A stretch of 64,000 bases of DNA from CAYRFQ01 sp964423615 (GTDB lineage: Bacteria; Planctomycetota; Planctomycetia; Gemmatales; Gemmataceae): positions 1 through 64,000 of the forward strand of contig CAYRFQ010000005.1 in NCBI GenBank assembly GCA_964423615.1, in the 5' to 3' direction. The notes below the pieces were generated by a model. It saw nothing but the letters and a program-made list of their open reading frames with translations. It was not told where the DNA came from and made no database searches. Numbering within the stretch: position 1 is the stretch's first letter; each line of letters opens with the position of its first letter. Below are positions 45,357-53,257 of the stretch, in pieces. Position numbers and translations under genes: made by a program.

Positions 45357-45989
45357 ACGTGTTTGTGGCGGGCCGTCGTGTCACGGCCCTTCGACCGTCG
45401 ATGTATGTTGCCACCCCTCGGAAAAATCGATGAGGAAGCTGGAGAGTTTTGGGTTCCGAATCCGTTTCTCATGTCGAACTTGGGAAAGAACTTAAGCGCC
45501 TATGAACGCAATCGGCTCTATCTCAACCTGAAAGGTGTGGGATTTCTGGATGCGTCCTTCGCCTCTGATGCAGATCTCGCATCGGATTCTCGGTCAGTTG
45601 TCCCGGCCGATTTCAATAACGACGGTGCTCCAGACTTACTCGTCGGTTCGGTCGGTGGCGGTCCGTTGCGTCTATTTCTCAACCGCTTCCCCCAGAAGAA
45701 CCGGGTGCACCTACGTCTGATCGGTACCAACAGCAATCGTTCGGCAGTTGGCACCCGGGTCGTTCTTCACCTCGGAAAGCAAAAAATAGTGCGGGATCTG
45801 TTTTTGCACAACACCTTCATGAGCCAAGCACCCGCAGAGTTGCGTATCGGCGTTGGAGATGCGCAAACAATCGACAAAATGATAATTCGTTGGCCAACTG
45901 GGAACGCTCAGACGTTCGAGCAAGTCCCGAGCAATCTAACTCTTACTGTCAAGGAAGGCACGGACAAATACCAACTCAAGGCGGGTTGA
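45357..45989 (+). CDS. ASPIC/UnbV C-terminal part of the FG-GAP protein, after the in-frame TGA
   Basis: This is the direct same-frame continuation, 210 codons. It completes the family architecture: LSAYERNRLYLNLKGVGFLD, a last FG-GAP repeat (DFNNDGAPDLLVGS), and the ASPIC/UnbV domain (VGTRVVLHLGKQKIVRDLFL, then LRIGVGDAQTIDKMIIRWPT). On its own it has no ribosome binding site or signal peptide, and the first usable internal start is well inside conserved sequence (TTG 45363), so independent translation is unlikely. It is coherent only as a fusion with the upstream part, by read-through, selenocysteine insertion, or before a nonsense mutation. Confidence 0.82.
   Translation, partial: TCLWRAVVSRPFDRRCMLPPLGKIDEEAGEFWVPNPFLMSNLGKNLSAYERNRLYLNLKGVGFLDASFASDADLASDSRSVVPADFNNDGAPDLLVGSVGGGPLRLFLNRFPQKNRVHLRLIGTNSNRSAVGTRVVLHLGKQKIVRDLFLHNTFMSQAPAELRIGVGDAQTIDKMIIRWPTGNAQTFEQVPSNLTLTVKEGTDKYQLKAG
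45370..45389 (+). promoter_or_regulatory. hairpin just after an in-frame TGA (candidate bacterial SECIS)
   Basis: Stem GGGCCGT (45370-45376) pairs perfectly with ACGGCCC (45383-45389); the loop is CGTGTC. It begins 13 nt after the TGA (45354-45356), and the loop begins 20 nt after it. It has a 7-bp upper stem, a loop of 6 with G in its first two bases, and a loop distance of 16-37 nt. All are within the published bacterial selenocysteine insertion element rules as I recall them. It codes for RAVVSRP in frame. It could also be chance in GC-rich coding sequence. Confidence 0.45.
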
Positions 45990-46635
45990 GGAACGAAGCG
46001 TTCAGTCCACATCCGATGCAGGAAACTGAAGTGTGGACCTCCTCAGAGTTGGTGGACATGCAGTCAAGCATGGTCCATCTTCTTTGAGGGAGTTTTTCCA
46101 TTTTTTCAGGGAGAATTCGATTTGTTCTCTTTGATTGGTAAGTCAGAACTCTTCCATGCCGAGTAAACGTTAGGTTTTCGATTCCTTCTCCTGTGCTCCT
46201 TCAGAACTCACTTGAGTTTACCGATGAAGGCATCTCACGACCGAAGGTTCCTGTCCTCGCAGCTGGTGATCAACTCTTAACCATCGGGACCAACGGCCAG
46301 GCTGTTGATACAAGTATGGCGATCATGTCGTGTGTGGAACTCCGCCTATTACGTGGGGATGTCCAAAGGGTAAACGTTTAAGACTCATTTCACAGACGTT
46401 ATTGAGAACGTTCCGACTAAAGTAGCAGTCACACCTGGCGAAGACTTTGCTGTTGTTTCGAGCAGGGAAGTTGCTATGCTCCCGCCGACCTGGTAGTCAG
46501 TCCCTAGCTCGAAGCTCTCATCTCCTCGCCAACGAGGGCTCTCGTGTTGGTTTGGAGGCCGTAGGGATTGCAGAATAGCGGCGCGATCTGGCCCGATCGA
46601 TTACGCCGACGAAAATCACCACATGGAGGGAGTTG
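45990..46635. other. spacer with a PDZ-like remnant
   Basis: About 645 bp. An open frame on the plus strand, 46193-46381, reads AAGDQLLTIGTNGQAVDTSM with ELRLLRGDVQRV, which resembles the GD..L.I.G..V core and GD..V end of a PDZ domain. It is only 62 codons with no start signal, so if real it is a remnant. Nothing else was recognised. Confidence 0.3.
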
Positions 46636-48747
46636 ATGTTTATGCGAATCGTTTCTGTCGCCACTCTGGCAATCACAATGGCCCTGACGACGCTCGTCCC
46701 ACAGAGCCAAGCCCAACAACCAGAATTCCCGGTCGAACCGACTGGGAATTCCCAGACATATCCTCAATCGGGACCATATTTTGAGCTTCAAGTCAGAAGT
46801 GAGCCGAACGAGCTCCGGCGCTCCTCTGTGGTTTTAGTCGATTGTCCGTCTATAGAAGACGAAGACGTTCCCGGATGTCGACACGCCCAGGCACACGCAC
46901 ATAGTGCCTCCAGCAACCCGATGTCGAACATTTGGTCAAACGTTGTCAGGTGGTTCGCCGGGACCAACAGCCACCCCATGACTGCTCAAGGGGTCGTCAT
47001 CGAGCACCACGTAGCTTCTCCACCTCATCCGCACTCTGGAGCTGAGGGGTTCCTACCAGCTCAGCCGGTTCATGTCCCCGTTGAACTCCCCGCTGGATTG
47101 TCTATGGTTCCGGGACAGAACGCACCGCACCATCAGCGACTCTACTCCTTACCGCAAGCCTACCCAGCGCCCCCACAAGCCATCACTCGTCGGTGCCCCA
47201 CTGCTGCACCTATCTCGGAGCAACCCACGGATATTCCAGCGACCGATCCTTACCTGGACGCAGACGCTAATCGCCTGTATAGCCTGGGTGAGTACTATCT
47301 TCAAGCGGGACACTTGAAGACTGCCGAAACTTTGTTCCATATGGCTCACTCGAAAGATCCCACGAGCACGGTCGGCGTGCGAGCCATGCAACGATTCGAT
47401 GAAGTTCGCAATCAAATCCAACAGGGACGTCCAGAGAATCTAGCTCCACCAGTTTACCCGACAACTTATCGAGTCGTTCCTGCTCCAGGTCGCTGTGGCG
47501 TTCCGTCGTCCTCCGATAATGTAGGAGTGGGGGTAGAAGGACAGACTCAGACATGCACTTCTCCGGTCGGAGGCTTGCTGCGGTGGGCTGCGAGTCAGTT
47601 CCCCACTAATGACGAACACGTTTGCGGCTCGGCTCCTACAGTTTGCCCAGAAGACGCAAACAAACCAGAAGGTGAGAAAGCTTGCCCGCGCCGATGTCCT
47701 TTCGCTTGCCCGGCAACCCAATGTCCGGTTTCTTGTCCTAGTCGCTCATCGGCAGTCGACACGGAAGACAAGTGTGCGACGGAAGGGAAATGCCCTTTCG
47801 CTTGCGGCAAGATTGTGACGAAAACTTGCCCTACACGCTGTCTGGTCCCATGTATTTTCAATCCTTTCGGTGTTTGTCTGGAGTTGTATCTACGAAACTG
47901 CCAGATAAAACGTTGTCCCCTCGAAGGTTGCTGTAAGGGCGTCCCAGCCAAATGCTGTGAAAAACGAGCTAAATGTTGCACGACGGCTTGCAACGGCGAA
48001 ACCAAGTGTGTTAACGACAAATCGCGTGAGTGCAAGAAGGTGTGCCAATGTGCGACGAATTGTAAATGTGGGACGAATTGTAAATGTGGGACGAATTGTA
48101 AATGTGAGCAAATCATCCAAGGCGAGACTACTTGTTGTAAAGAAAGGTGCAAAGTCGTTAGTTGCTCCAAACGATCATCCTGCCCTTGTATTCAGAAGAC
48201 GGCAGGAGGCTGCTGTCAAGGAACGCCCTCGAAAACTTCTACTGTCGTTTGCCCCATCCAAGCAGCCGGTTGTGATCCTGATGTTTTGCAAGCCATCAGC
48301 AAACTGATCGAAGCGAGCCGAAACAACAACGGAAACACTGTGGTGATCATCATCACAGGTTCCGCCAAGGGCAACACTACCTCCACTCCGATTTCCGTTC
48401 CAACGGAAGATAAACCACAACCAAAGAAGTGTACCTGTCCTCGGCGAAAACAAACGAAACCAAAGCCAGAGTTCCAAACTCAAAACGATGACTTCCCACT
48501 CGACTTCGATATCGATCTAGATTTCGGAACCGGGATTTTAGACAAGCCAACAACGGAAGACGAGGACGATTGGGTGGACGAACTGATTGACTCGTTCCGC
48601 GACGGGCTCGGCGGGGTCGATGTGGACTTCGACACCACGACTTCGCGGGGGATTCGCCTCCAAAGTAACGTGAACCTCGGTGGTCTGCGATTTCACATGA
48701 TCTATGACGATGGTCAGTACAACATCGTTTGCCCGATGTTTCGGTAA
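46636..48747 (+). CDS. secreted cysteine-rich protein
   Basis: 703 aa from the ATG at 46636 (GGAGG 6 nt upstream); a second ATG at 46642 is also possible. Signal peptide RIVSVATLAITMALTTLVPQ then SQA-Q. Residues about 30-200 are Pro/His/Ser-rich. One TPR-like hairpin follows (ANRLYSLGEYYLQAGHLKTA). A cysteine-rich core of about 43 Cys lies in some 220 residues (about 325-545), with CPFAC, KCCEKRAKCC and a tandem CKCGTNCKCGTNCKC coded by an 18-bp DNA repeat near 48051-48105. It ends with an acidic beta-rich domain (DFDIDLDFGTG, GLRFHMIYDDGQYNIVCP). No relative recognised. It could bind metal or be cross-linked by disulfides in the envelope. Confidence 0.75.
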   Translation: MFMRIVSVATLAITMALTTLVPQSQAQQPEFPVEPTGNSQTYPQSGPYFELQVRSEPNELRRSSVVLVDCPSIEDEDVPGCRHAQAHAHSASSNPMSNIWSNVVRWFAGTNSHPMTAQGVVIEHHVASPPHPHSGAEGFLPAQPVHVPVELPAGLSMVPGQNAPHHQRLYSLPQAYPAPPQAITRRCPTAAPISEQPTDIPATDPYLDADANRLYSLGEYYLQAGHLKTAETLFHMAHSKDPTSTVGVRAMQRFDEVRNQIQQGRPENLAPPVYPTTYRVVPAPGRCGVPSSSDNVGVGVEGQTQTCTSPVGGLLRWAASQFPTNDEHVCGSAPTVCPEDANKPEGEKACPRRCPFACPATQCPVSCPSRSSAVDTEDKCATEGKCPFACGKIVTKTCPTRCLVPCIFNPFGVCLELYLRNCQIKRCPLEGCCKGVPAKCCEKRAKCCTTACNGETKCVNDKSRECKKVCQCATNCKCGTNCKCGTNCKCEQIIQGETTCCKERCKVVSCSKRSSCPCIQKTAGGCCQGTPSKTSTVVCPIQAAGCDPDVLQAISKLIEASRNNNGNTVVIIITGSAKGNTTSTPISVPTEDKPQPKKCTCPRRKQTKPKPEFQTQNDDFPLDFDIDLDFGTGILDKPTTEDEDDWVDELIDSFRDGLGGVDVDFDTTTSRGIRLQSNVNLGGLRFHMIYDDGQYNIVCPMFR

Positions 48748-49159
48748 CTCCTCGTTTCGCAACGACGATGGCGCATTTGGTGGATGGTTCTTTTTGCTTG
48801 TTGAATCAGGTTTCCCACAAGAGCGATTTGCAAGAGAGTGTGGCGGTTGCTCGCTTGAAAGTCGCTCGCCTCTTTGGGAGATTGGAATTTAGAGGGCGTT
48901 CAGTAGAAGATTGTTTTGGCTGACAGTGTCGGAATTAACTAACGCCAGATGAAACGAATCCAACGAATCCTTTTCGTTGGATTTAGCACCGTTGCGGCCC
49001 TCTTAGCTTTACAAGCGAGAGTGTTTCCGAAGTTGGCTTTTATCTGGAGCCTTGGCTTAACAGAACCCCAAAAGTCGAGTATCTTGACTAAATAGAATTC
49101 GATGAAAACTGCTCTTGAAGCGGCTTTATCGTGATGGTTTCACAAAAGTGAACCGACCC
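48748..49159. other. spacer with a small hydrophobic frame and a stem-loop
   Basis: A 48-codon frame (ATG 48949, TAG 49093-49095) starts MKRIQRILFVGFSTVAALLA and looks like a short membrane or signal peptide, but it has no ribosome binding site. An 11-bp perfect stem (48957-48967 with 48973-48983, arm AATCCAACGAA) overlaps its start and may instead end the upstream transcript. Confidence in either is low. Confidence 0.3.
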
Positions 49160-50194
49160 TTATTCAAACAACAACCCTTGTTCTTCCTGCTCGCTGGCAG
49201 GCGGGACCTTGCCAAAGTGTTGATAGGCCTTCGCCGTGACCATCCGACCTCGTGGCGTGCGAATGATGAACTGCCCACGAAGCAGATAAGGCTCGATTTC
49301 GTCGCTCAGAGTCTCCGAAGGTAAATTCATCGTCGCAGCGAGAGCTTCCACTCCTGTCGGTCCACCCCCAAAAACGTCCGTTAACACTTCGAGGTAACGG
49401 CGGTCTTGTTTGTCGAGACCTTCCGTGTCGACTTCGGCCATGTCGAGGGCCAGTTTGGCGACGTCCAACGTGATCACACCGTCAGCTTCGCTGGCAGCAT
49501 ACTGACGGGTCCACCATAAACGCGAGTTAGCAATCCTCGGAGTTCCACGACTACGCTGAGCCAGTTCGAGGGCGGCTTCTTCACTAATTTCGGTTTTGAG
49601 CTTTCGGGAGTTGATCGTCACGATCTGAGCAAGTTCGTCGACGGTGTAGAAATCGAGATGCTCGTGCATTTTGAACCGGTCACGCATTGGGCTCGACAGC
49701 ATCCCACTCCGAGTCGTCGCACCGATGAGGGTGAATCGCTTGAGTTGCATCGATAGTGTCCGAGCGTTGAGCCCCTCGCCGAGAACGATGTCGACTCGAA
49801 AGTCTTCCATCGCCGGATAAATGAACTCTTCAACGATCCTTGGGAGCCGGTGGATTTCATCAATGAACAGAATCGATCCTTCCTCAGCACTTGTCAAGAA
49901 CGGCATCAAGTCTCTCGGAGTTGTCAGCGCTGGACCGCTGGTGAGTTGAATCGTGGTGCCGAGTTCGTTGGGCAACACGGTCGCGAATGTGGTTTTCCCG
50001 AGACCAGGTGGTCCGTCGAAAAGGACGTGCGAAAGAGGTTCTTTCAATTTCTTGCACGCCCGAATGGCCACTCCGAGACGCTTCGCCACAGATTTCTGAC
50101 CGATCACCTCGTGGAGCCACTTAGGGCGTAATGCGGCGTCACGAACTTTGTCGTCGCCAGACGGAACATTCGAAAACATGGGTTCGCGGGACAT
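49160..50194 (-). CDS. ruvB: Holliday junction branch migration ATPase RuvB
   Basis: 344 aa, the usual RuvB length. Walker A GPPGLGKTT, Walker B FIDEIHRL, sensor GATTRSGMLSSPMRDRF and the arginine-finger region are present, followed by the C-terminal winged-helix domain (FGGGPTGVEALAATMNLPSE). The sensor-2 helix reads GTPRIANSRLWWTRQ rather than the usual GTPRIANRLLRRVRD. As a hexameric ring it pumps DNA through the RuvA-Holliday junction complex. It lies 142 bp after ruvA on the minus strand, in the order ruvC-ruvA-ruvB. It starts at ATG 50194 with GGAAA upstream. Confidence 0.95.
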   Translation of the reverse strand: MSREPMFSNVPSGDDKVRDAALRPKWLHEVIGQKSVAKRLGVAIRACKKLKEPLSHVLFDGPPGLGKTTFATVLPNELGTTIQLTSGPALTTPRDLMPFLTSAEEGSILFIDEIHRLPRIVEEFIYPAMEDFRVDIVLGEGLNARTLSMQLKRFTLIGATTRSGMLSSPMRDRFKMHEHLDFYTVDELAQIVTINSRKLKTEISEEAALELAQRSRGTPRIANSRLWWTRQYAASEADGVITLDVAKLALDMAEVDTEGLDKQDRRYLEVLTDVFGGGPTGVEALAATMNLPSETLSDEIEPYLLRGQFIIRTPRGRMVTAKAYQHFGKVPPASEQEEQGLLFE

Positions 50195-50336
50195 GGGTTC
50201 GCGTTTCCTTTGGGAGTTGGAAGAGGGAAAGGAGAGCCTATAGTGCGTCTTCGCTTTGGCTTCGCCAACGCTCCGTCACACCCTATAACAAACACACAAC
50301 GAGGAATGTCTCGATTTCCAATTCAGCTTACGGGCG

Positions 50337-50984
50337 TCAGGTTGCGGCGGCTTTCTCTTCCTCTTGTTTGCTGTAGATTTCCTGCAAAATGTCGTTGACG
50401 TCGGTAAACTGTTTCCCGCTCATCAAAGCTCGATCGAGTTGGCTTCGGGCGTCTACAGGAGTGTGCCCCAACCCAATCATTGCCTGATACGCAAGGTCGA
50501 AGATCTCCGCGTCGATTGGTGCTTGTTTTTCGCCGTTGGCGGTCGGACGTTTGCCAACCGTGAAACGCGTGACTTTTTTCTTGAGCTTGGCAATGATGTG
50601 ATCGGCGGTGCTACCTCCGATTCCGGGCATCGTCGTTAGCCACTTACTGTCTTCTCGCTGGATGGCTGTGGCTACGTCTGCGATCGGATGGACCAAGGCC
50701 TTCAGGGCTTTACGAATGCCGACCCGATCGACGGAGCAAAACAAGTCGAAAAAATGCAATTCGTCTTCGTGCAAGAAGCCAATCAGTCGTGGCACAACTC
50801 GCCCTTGCATGGGATTGCCTTCAAGGTAGTCCATCGTGTCGAAGGTGAGTTCTTCGCCCGTTCGCATTTGTATTTGTCGGCGGACAAATTCGGGAACAAG
50901 TACCTGGTATTCGAACCCACCTACTTGGAGGCGAGCTTCTTCGTCGAGAACTCGGTTGAGCCTGCCTGTGATTTTCGTGATCAT
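50337..50984 (-). CDS. ruvA: Holliday junction DNA helicase subunit RuvA
   Basis: 215 aa from the ATG at 50984 (MITKITGRLNRVLDEEARLQ), with AGGAAG upstream; the open frame back to 51146 is leader repeat, not protein. The OB-fold N-terminal domain is followed by paired helix-hairpin-helix motifs (LVHPIADVATAIQREDSKWL and TMPGIGGSTADHIIAKLKKK) and the C-terminal RuvB-binding domain (DLAYQAMIGLGHTPVDARSQ). It tetramerises on Holliday junctions and loads RuvB. Two copies of a dispersed repeat fill its upstream region. Confidence 0.93.
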   Translation of the reverse strand: MITKITGRLNRVLDEEARLQVGGFEYQVLVPEFVRRQIQMRTGEELTFDTMDYLEGNPMQGRVVPRLIGFLHEDELHFFDLFCSVDRVGIRKALKALVHPIADVATAIQREDSKWLTTMPGIGGSTADHIIAKLKKKVTRFTVGKRPTANGEKQAPIDAEIFDLAYQAMIGLGHTPVDARSQLDRALMSGKQFTDVNDILQEIYSKQEEEKAAAT

Positions 50985-50990
50985 ATGCCG

Positions 50991-51082
50991 CTTCCTGTTT
51001 TTGTTCGATTGGCTCCGACAGGTCGTCGACAAAACCTGTTTGTTTTTCTGGTCGGTTTTGCTCCGACAGGTCGTCGACAAAA
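50991..51082. repeat. two direct copies of a dispersed repeat in the ruvA leader
   Basis: Two tandem units of about 45 bp share GCTCCGACAGGTCGTCGACA and AAAAC downstream (first 50991-51034, second 51035-51082). An inverted third copy, lacking part of the centre, lies at 58392-58432 ahead of the IS66 element. Both ruvA-leader units read in the same direction. The repeat contains the palindrome GTCGAC. Confidence 0.7.
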
Positions 51083-51087
51083 CGTCC

Positions 51088-51654
51088 TCAGGCGTGGATC
51101 TTCTGTTCGTAGAATTGGCACAGAGCCGCTGCAAGAGCATCAGCAACGTCGGGAGGTTCTGGAACTTTCGTCAAGCTCAGTTCCCTCTGGATCGTTAGTT
51201 GCACTTGTTCTTTCGAAGCCCTTCCGTTGCCCGTAATGCGTTTTTTGATTTGGGTCGCACTGTAGCTCACGATCGGGACATTATGCTGAGCCCCAGCAAG
51301 TAATAGCACTCCTCGAGCGTGTCCCATGAGGATGGCCGTTCTCGGATGTTTGTAATGAGCGTACAGTTGTTCGACCGCCATCACCTTTGGAGAAAATTGC
51401 TCCACAACTTCTACTAAACTAGTGTATAGGCTTTTGAGTCGTTCTGCCATGTCAGCAGTCGATCTTCCGTCAGCGCTGCGGATGATGCCAGCTTCGCGTA
51501 CGAGCGGTTTGTCGTCTGATCGCTCGATAACGCCGTAGCCGGTGATGCGGAGGCCCGGGTCGACGCCCAGAACCCGGTACGGCTGTGGCTCGGGGTCAAG
51601 GACGGTAGGAGTTTGAGAATTGGATGATCGCTTAGGTAAATCTTGAGCGTCCAT
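51088..51654 (-). CDS. ruvC: crossover junction endodeoxyribonuclease RuvC
   Basis: 188 aa from the ATG at 51654 (AAGGTG nine bases upstream); the frame is open to 51879 without a ribosome binding site. RuvC nuclease motifs: first Asp in VLGVDPGLRITGYGV, Glu in VMAVEQLYAHYKHPRTA, and acidic residues in PPDVADALAAALCQF. The short N-terminal extension (MDAQDLPKRSSN) precedes the catalytic core. It cuts Holliday junctions as a dimer in the cytoplasm. It leads the ruvC-ruvA-ruvB cluster on the minus strand, 104 bp from ruvA with the repeat between. Confidence 0.95.
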   Translation of the reverse strand: MDAQDLPKRSSNSQTPTVLDPEPQPYRVLGVDPGLRITGYGVIERSDDKPLVREAGIIRSADGRSTADMAERLKSLYTSLVEVVEQFSPKVMAVEQLYAHYKHPRTAILMGHARGVLLLAGAQHNVPIVSYSATQIKKRITGNGRASKEQVQLTIQRELSLTKVPEPPDVADALAAALCQFYEQKIHA

Positions 51655-51914
51655 GGTTTCATTCACCTTTGTGGGTGCGCGTGTTGCACCGTTCTTAACG
51701 TTTGGCGCAACCCAATGCACCCTCCATGGTGTATCGGCATACAGTAGTCTACGACTTTGATGTTCTCCATTATTGCGAATGTCGCAAAGATTTGAGAAGT
51801 CGATTAGGGTGGTGTCGTGACACGGTCGATGGGACACTTGGGTGAAATCTCTTGACCATAGCAACCGGGTGAAAAACACACCCTCAAGAAACTACTGATA
51901 GGGGGATCTCAACC

Positions 51915-52562
51915 ATTCGTCACACCATCGTTGACCTGACACATCCAGTACGAGAAGGCATGCCAGTCTATCCAGGAACTCCCGAGGTCACATTCCAAAA
52001 ATGCGCGACCGTTGAGAACGAAGGCTTCGCCGAATTGAACATGACTATGTGTTCTCACACCGGAACGCATATCGATGCACCTTATCATGTCCTTCCGGAC
52101 GGAAAAACACTTGATCAGTTTCCGATCAATAAATTCGTTGGTCCAGCCATTTTGTTGGACATGACGACGAAAACAGAAATCAGCCTGCCTCAAATCGAAA
52201 AATATTCCGAACAGATTTCACGAGCTGAGTTTGTGGTGTTTCGAACTGGTTGGCAAGACAAATGGAATACCTCAGCCTACTTCGAAGATTTTCCAACTTT
52301 GACATTGGGTGCTGCAGAATGGTTGGCGAACTTTGATTTGAAAGCGATCGGTTTTGATGCAATCTCTGTAGACAAAGTGGCTGACACACACTTGCCGAAG
52401 CATCGCATCTTTCTGGGACGTGAAATTTTGATCGTGGAGAACCTCGCGAATCTTGATAAGGTCCCGCAAGAGCTATTTGAATTCCACTGCCTTCCTCTGA
52501 ACATCGCCAACGCCGATGGAGCGCCTGTCCGGGCCTGCGCATTTTTTACCCAGCTAGATTGA
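51915..52562 (+). CDS. cyclase-family hydrolase (kynurenine formamidase-like), probable ATT start
   Basis: 215 aa if translation starts at ATT 51915. The family is PF04199: DLTHPVREGMPVYPGTP, the metal site HTGTHIDAPYH and FVVFRTGWQDKW are all present. Such Mn/Zn enzymes hydrolyse formamides or cyclic compounds; the substrate is not predictable. The conserved segment DLTHPVREG lies upstream of the first ATG (51960), and between the in-frame TGA at 51870 and 51960 there is no ATG, GTG or TTG. GGGGGA at 51901-51906 sits eight bases before ATT. It is cytosolic, followed by a small gene 98 bp away. Confidence 0.85.
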   Translation: MRHTIVDLTHPVREGMPVYPGTPEVTFQKCATVENEGFAELNMTMCSHTGTHIDAPYHVLPDGKTLDQFPINKFVGPAILLDMTTKTEISLPQIEKYSEQISRAEFVVFRTGWQDKWNTSAYFEDFPTLTLGAAEWLANFDLKAIGFDAISVDKVADTHLPKHRIFLGREILIVENLANLDKVPQELFEFHCLPLNIANADGAPVRACAFFTQLD

Positions 52563-52660
52563 GTTGGAATACAAGAAACAAGATTACATCCTGACCCCGC
52601 CCATTCGCAGAACTGTCCTGCAATCGTGAGTCAAATCACGAGTTGAATTGGAGTAACTGC

Positions 52661-52870
52661 ATGAGCCGGAAACGAGTCAAAAACTACTGGGTCAAGAAAG
52701 TCGAACGGTTCACCACCCACAAAGCCGCTCAGGACCGCGCCGGAGCTATCCGTACACACGAGCATGCCGGGCATGTCCAGGTGCAACCATCGGCGGATGG
52801 CTTCCAAGTTTCTTACTCCGTGGCAAGATGGTACGTCGAGGAGTTGGAACGAGTTGGGGTCCGTTTGTGA
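52661..52870 (+). CDS. small hypothetical protein
   Basis: 69 aa from the ATG at 52661, which has GGAG seven bases upstream; an upstream ATT/TTG frame adds six residues. Basic and compact: RVKNYWVKKVERFTTHKAAQ, followed by HVQVQPSADGFQVSYSVARW. No signal peptide. It may be a short beta-alpha protein; no family was recognised. It sits between the cyclase-like gene and a long spacer. Confidence 0.55.
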   Translation: MSRKRVKNYWVKKVERFTTHKAAQDRAGAIRTHEHAGHVQVQPSADGFQVSYSVARWYVEELERVGVRL

Positions 52871-53257
52871 GTCAGCCAAAATTCCTGTCCCATCTGAAGT
52901 GCCGAAAACTGCATTGGGACGAAGCTGACTTTGAAACCCAACCTAGTCGTCGTCTCGGTGGAAAACGTGGAAGACCAAGAGCAGGGAAACGAATCCTCTA
53001 AACCAATGCACGGCCGAGGGCTCAGCCCAAAATAACGAAAGACGATGCAGTGAAGCTCATTCTGAGGGCTCCGATCAACTCCAGAATGAGCTAGCCTCAT
53101 CGCCTGTTTCAACCTTTTCTACACCGGGTCCGCACGCCCCAGACACCCGAACAACCTTGAACGGTCGTCCACACAAGATACTATGGCCAATAGTGGAATC
53201 CCTCCACACTCATCATTTGTACCCAACGCAGCCGAATAACGGGAGCGACAACCGGTC
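52871..53257. other. spacer with an inverted repeat upstream of the kinase-WD40 gene
   Basis: 387 bp. A perfect 11-bp inverted repeat, AGCTCATTCTG (53054-53064) and CAGAATGAGCT (53082-53092), with a 17-nt loop, has no T-run. No open frame of quality was seen. Confidence 0.4.

Noticed and set aside
43578..45989. two independent genes split at 45356
   Set aside because: Both parts are in the same frame and together form one FG-GAP/ASPIC-UnbV protein, and the second part lacks a ribosome binding site.
50984..51146. long N-terminal extension of RuvA
   Set aside because: The added 54 residues are translated from two copies of a DNA repeat, and ATG 50984 has a ribosome binding site and gives standard length.
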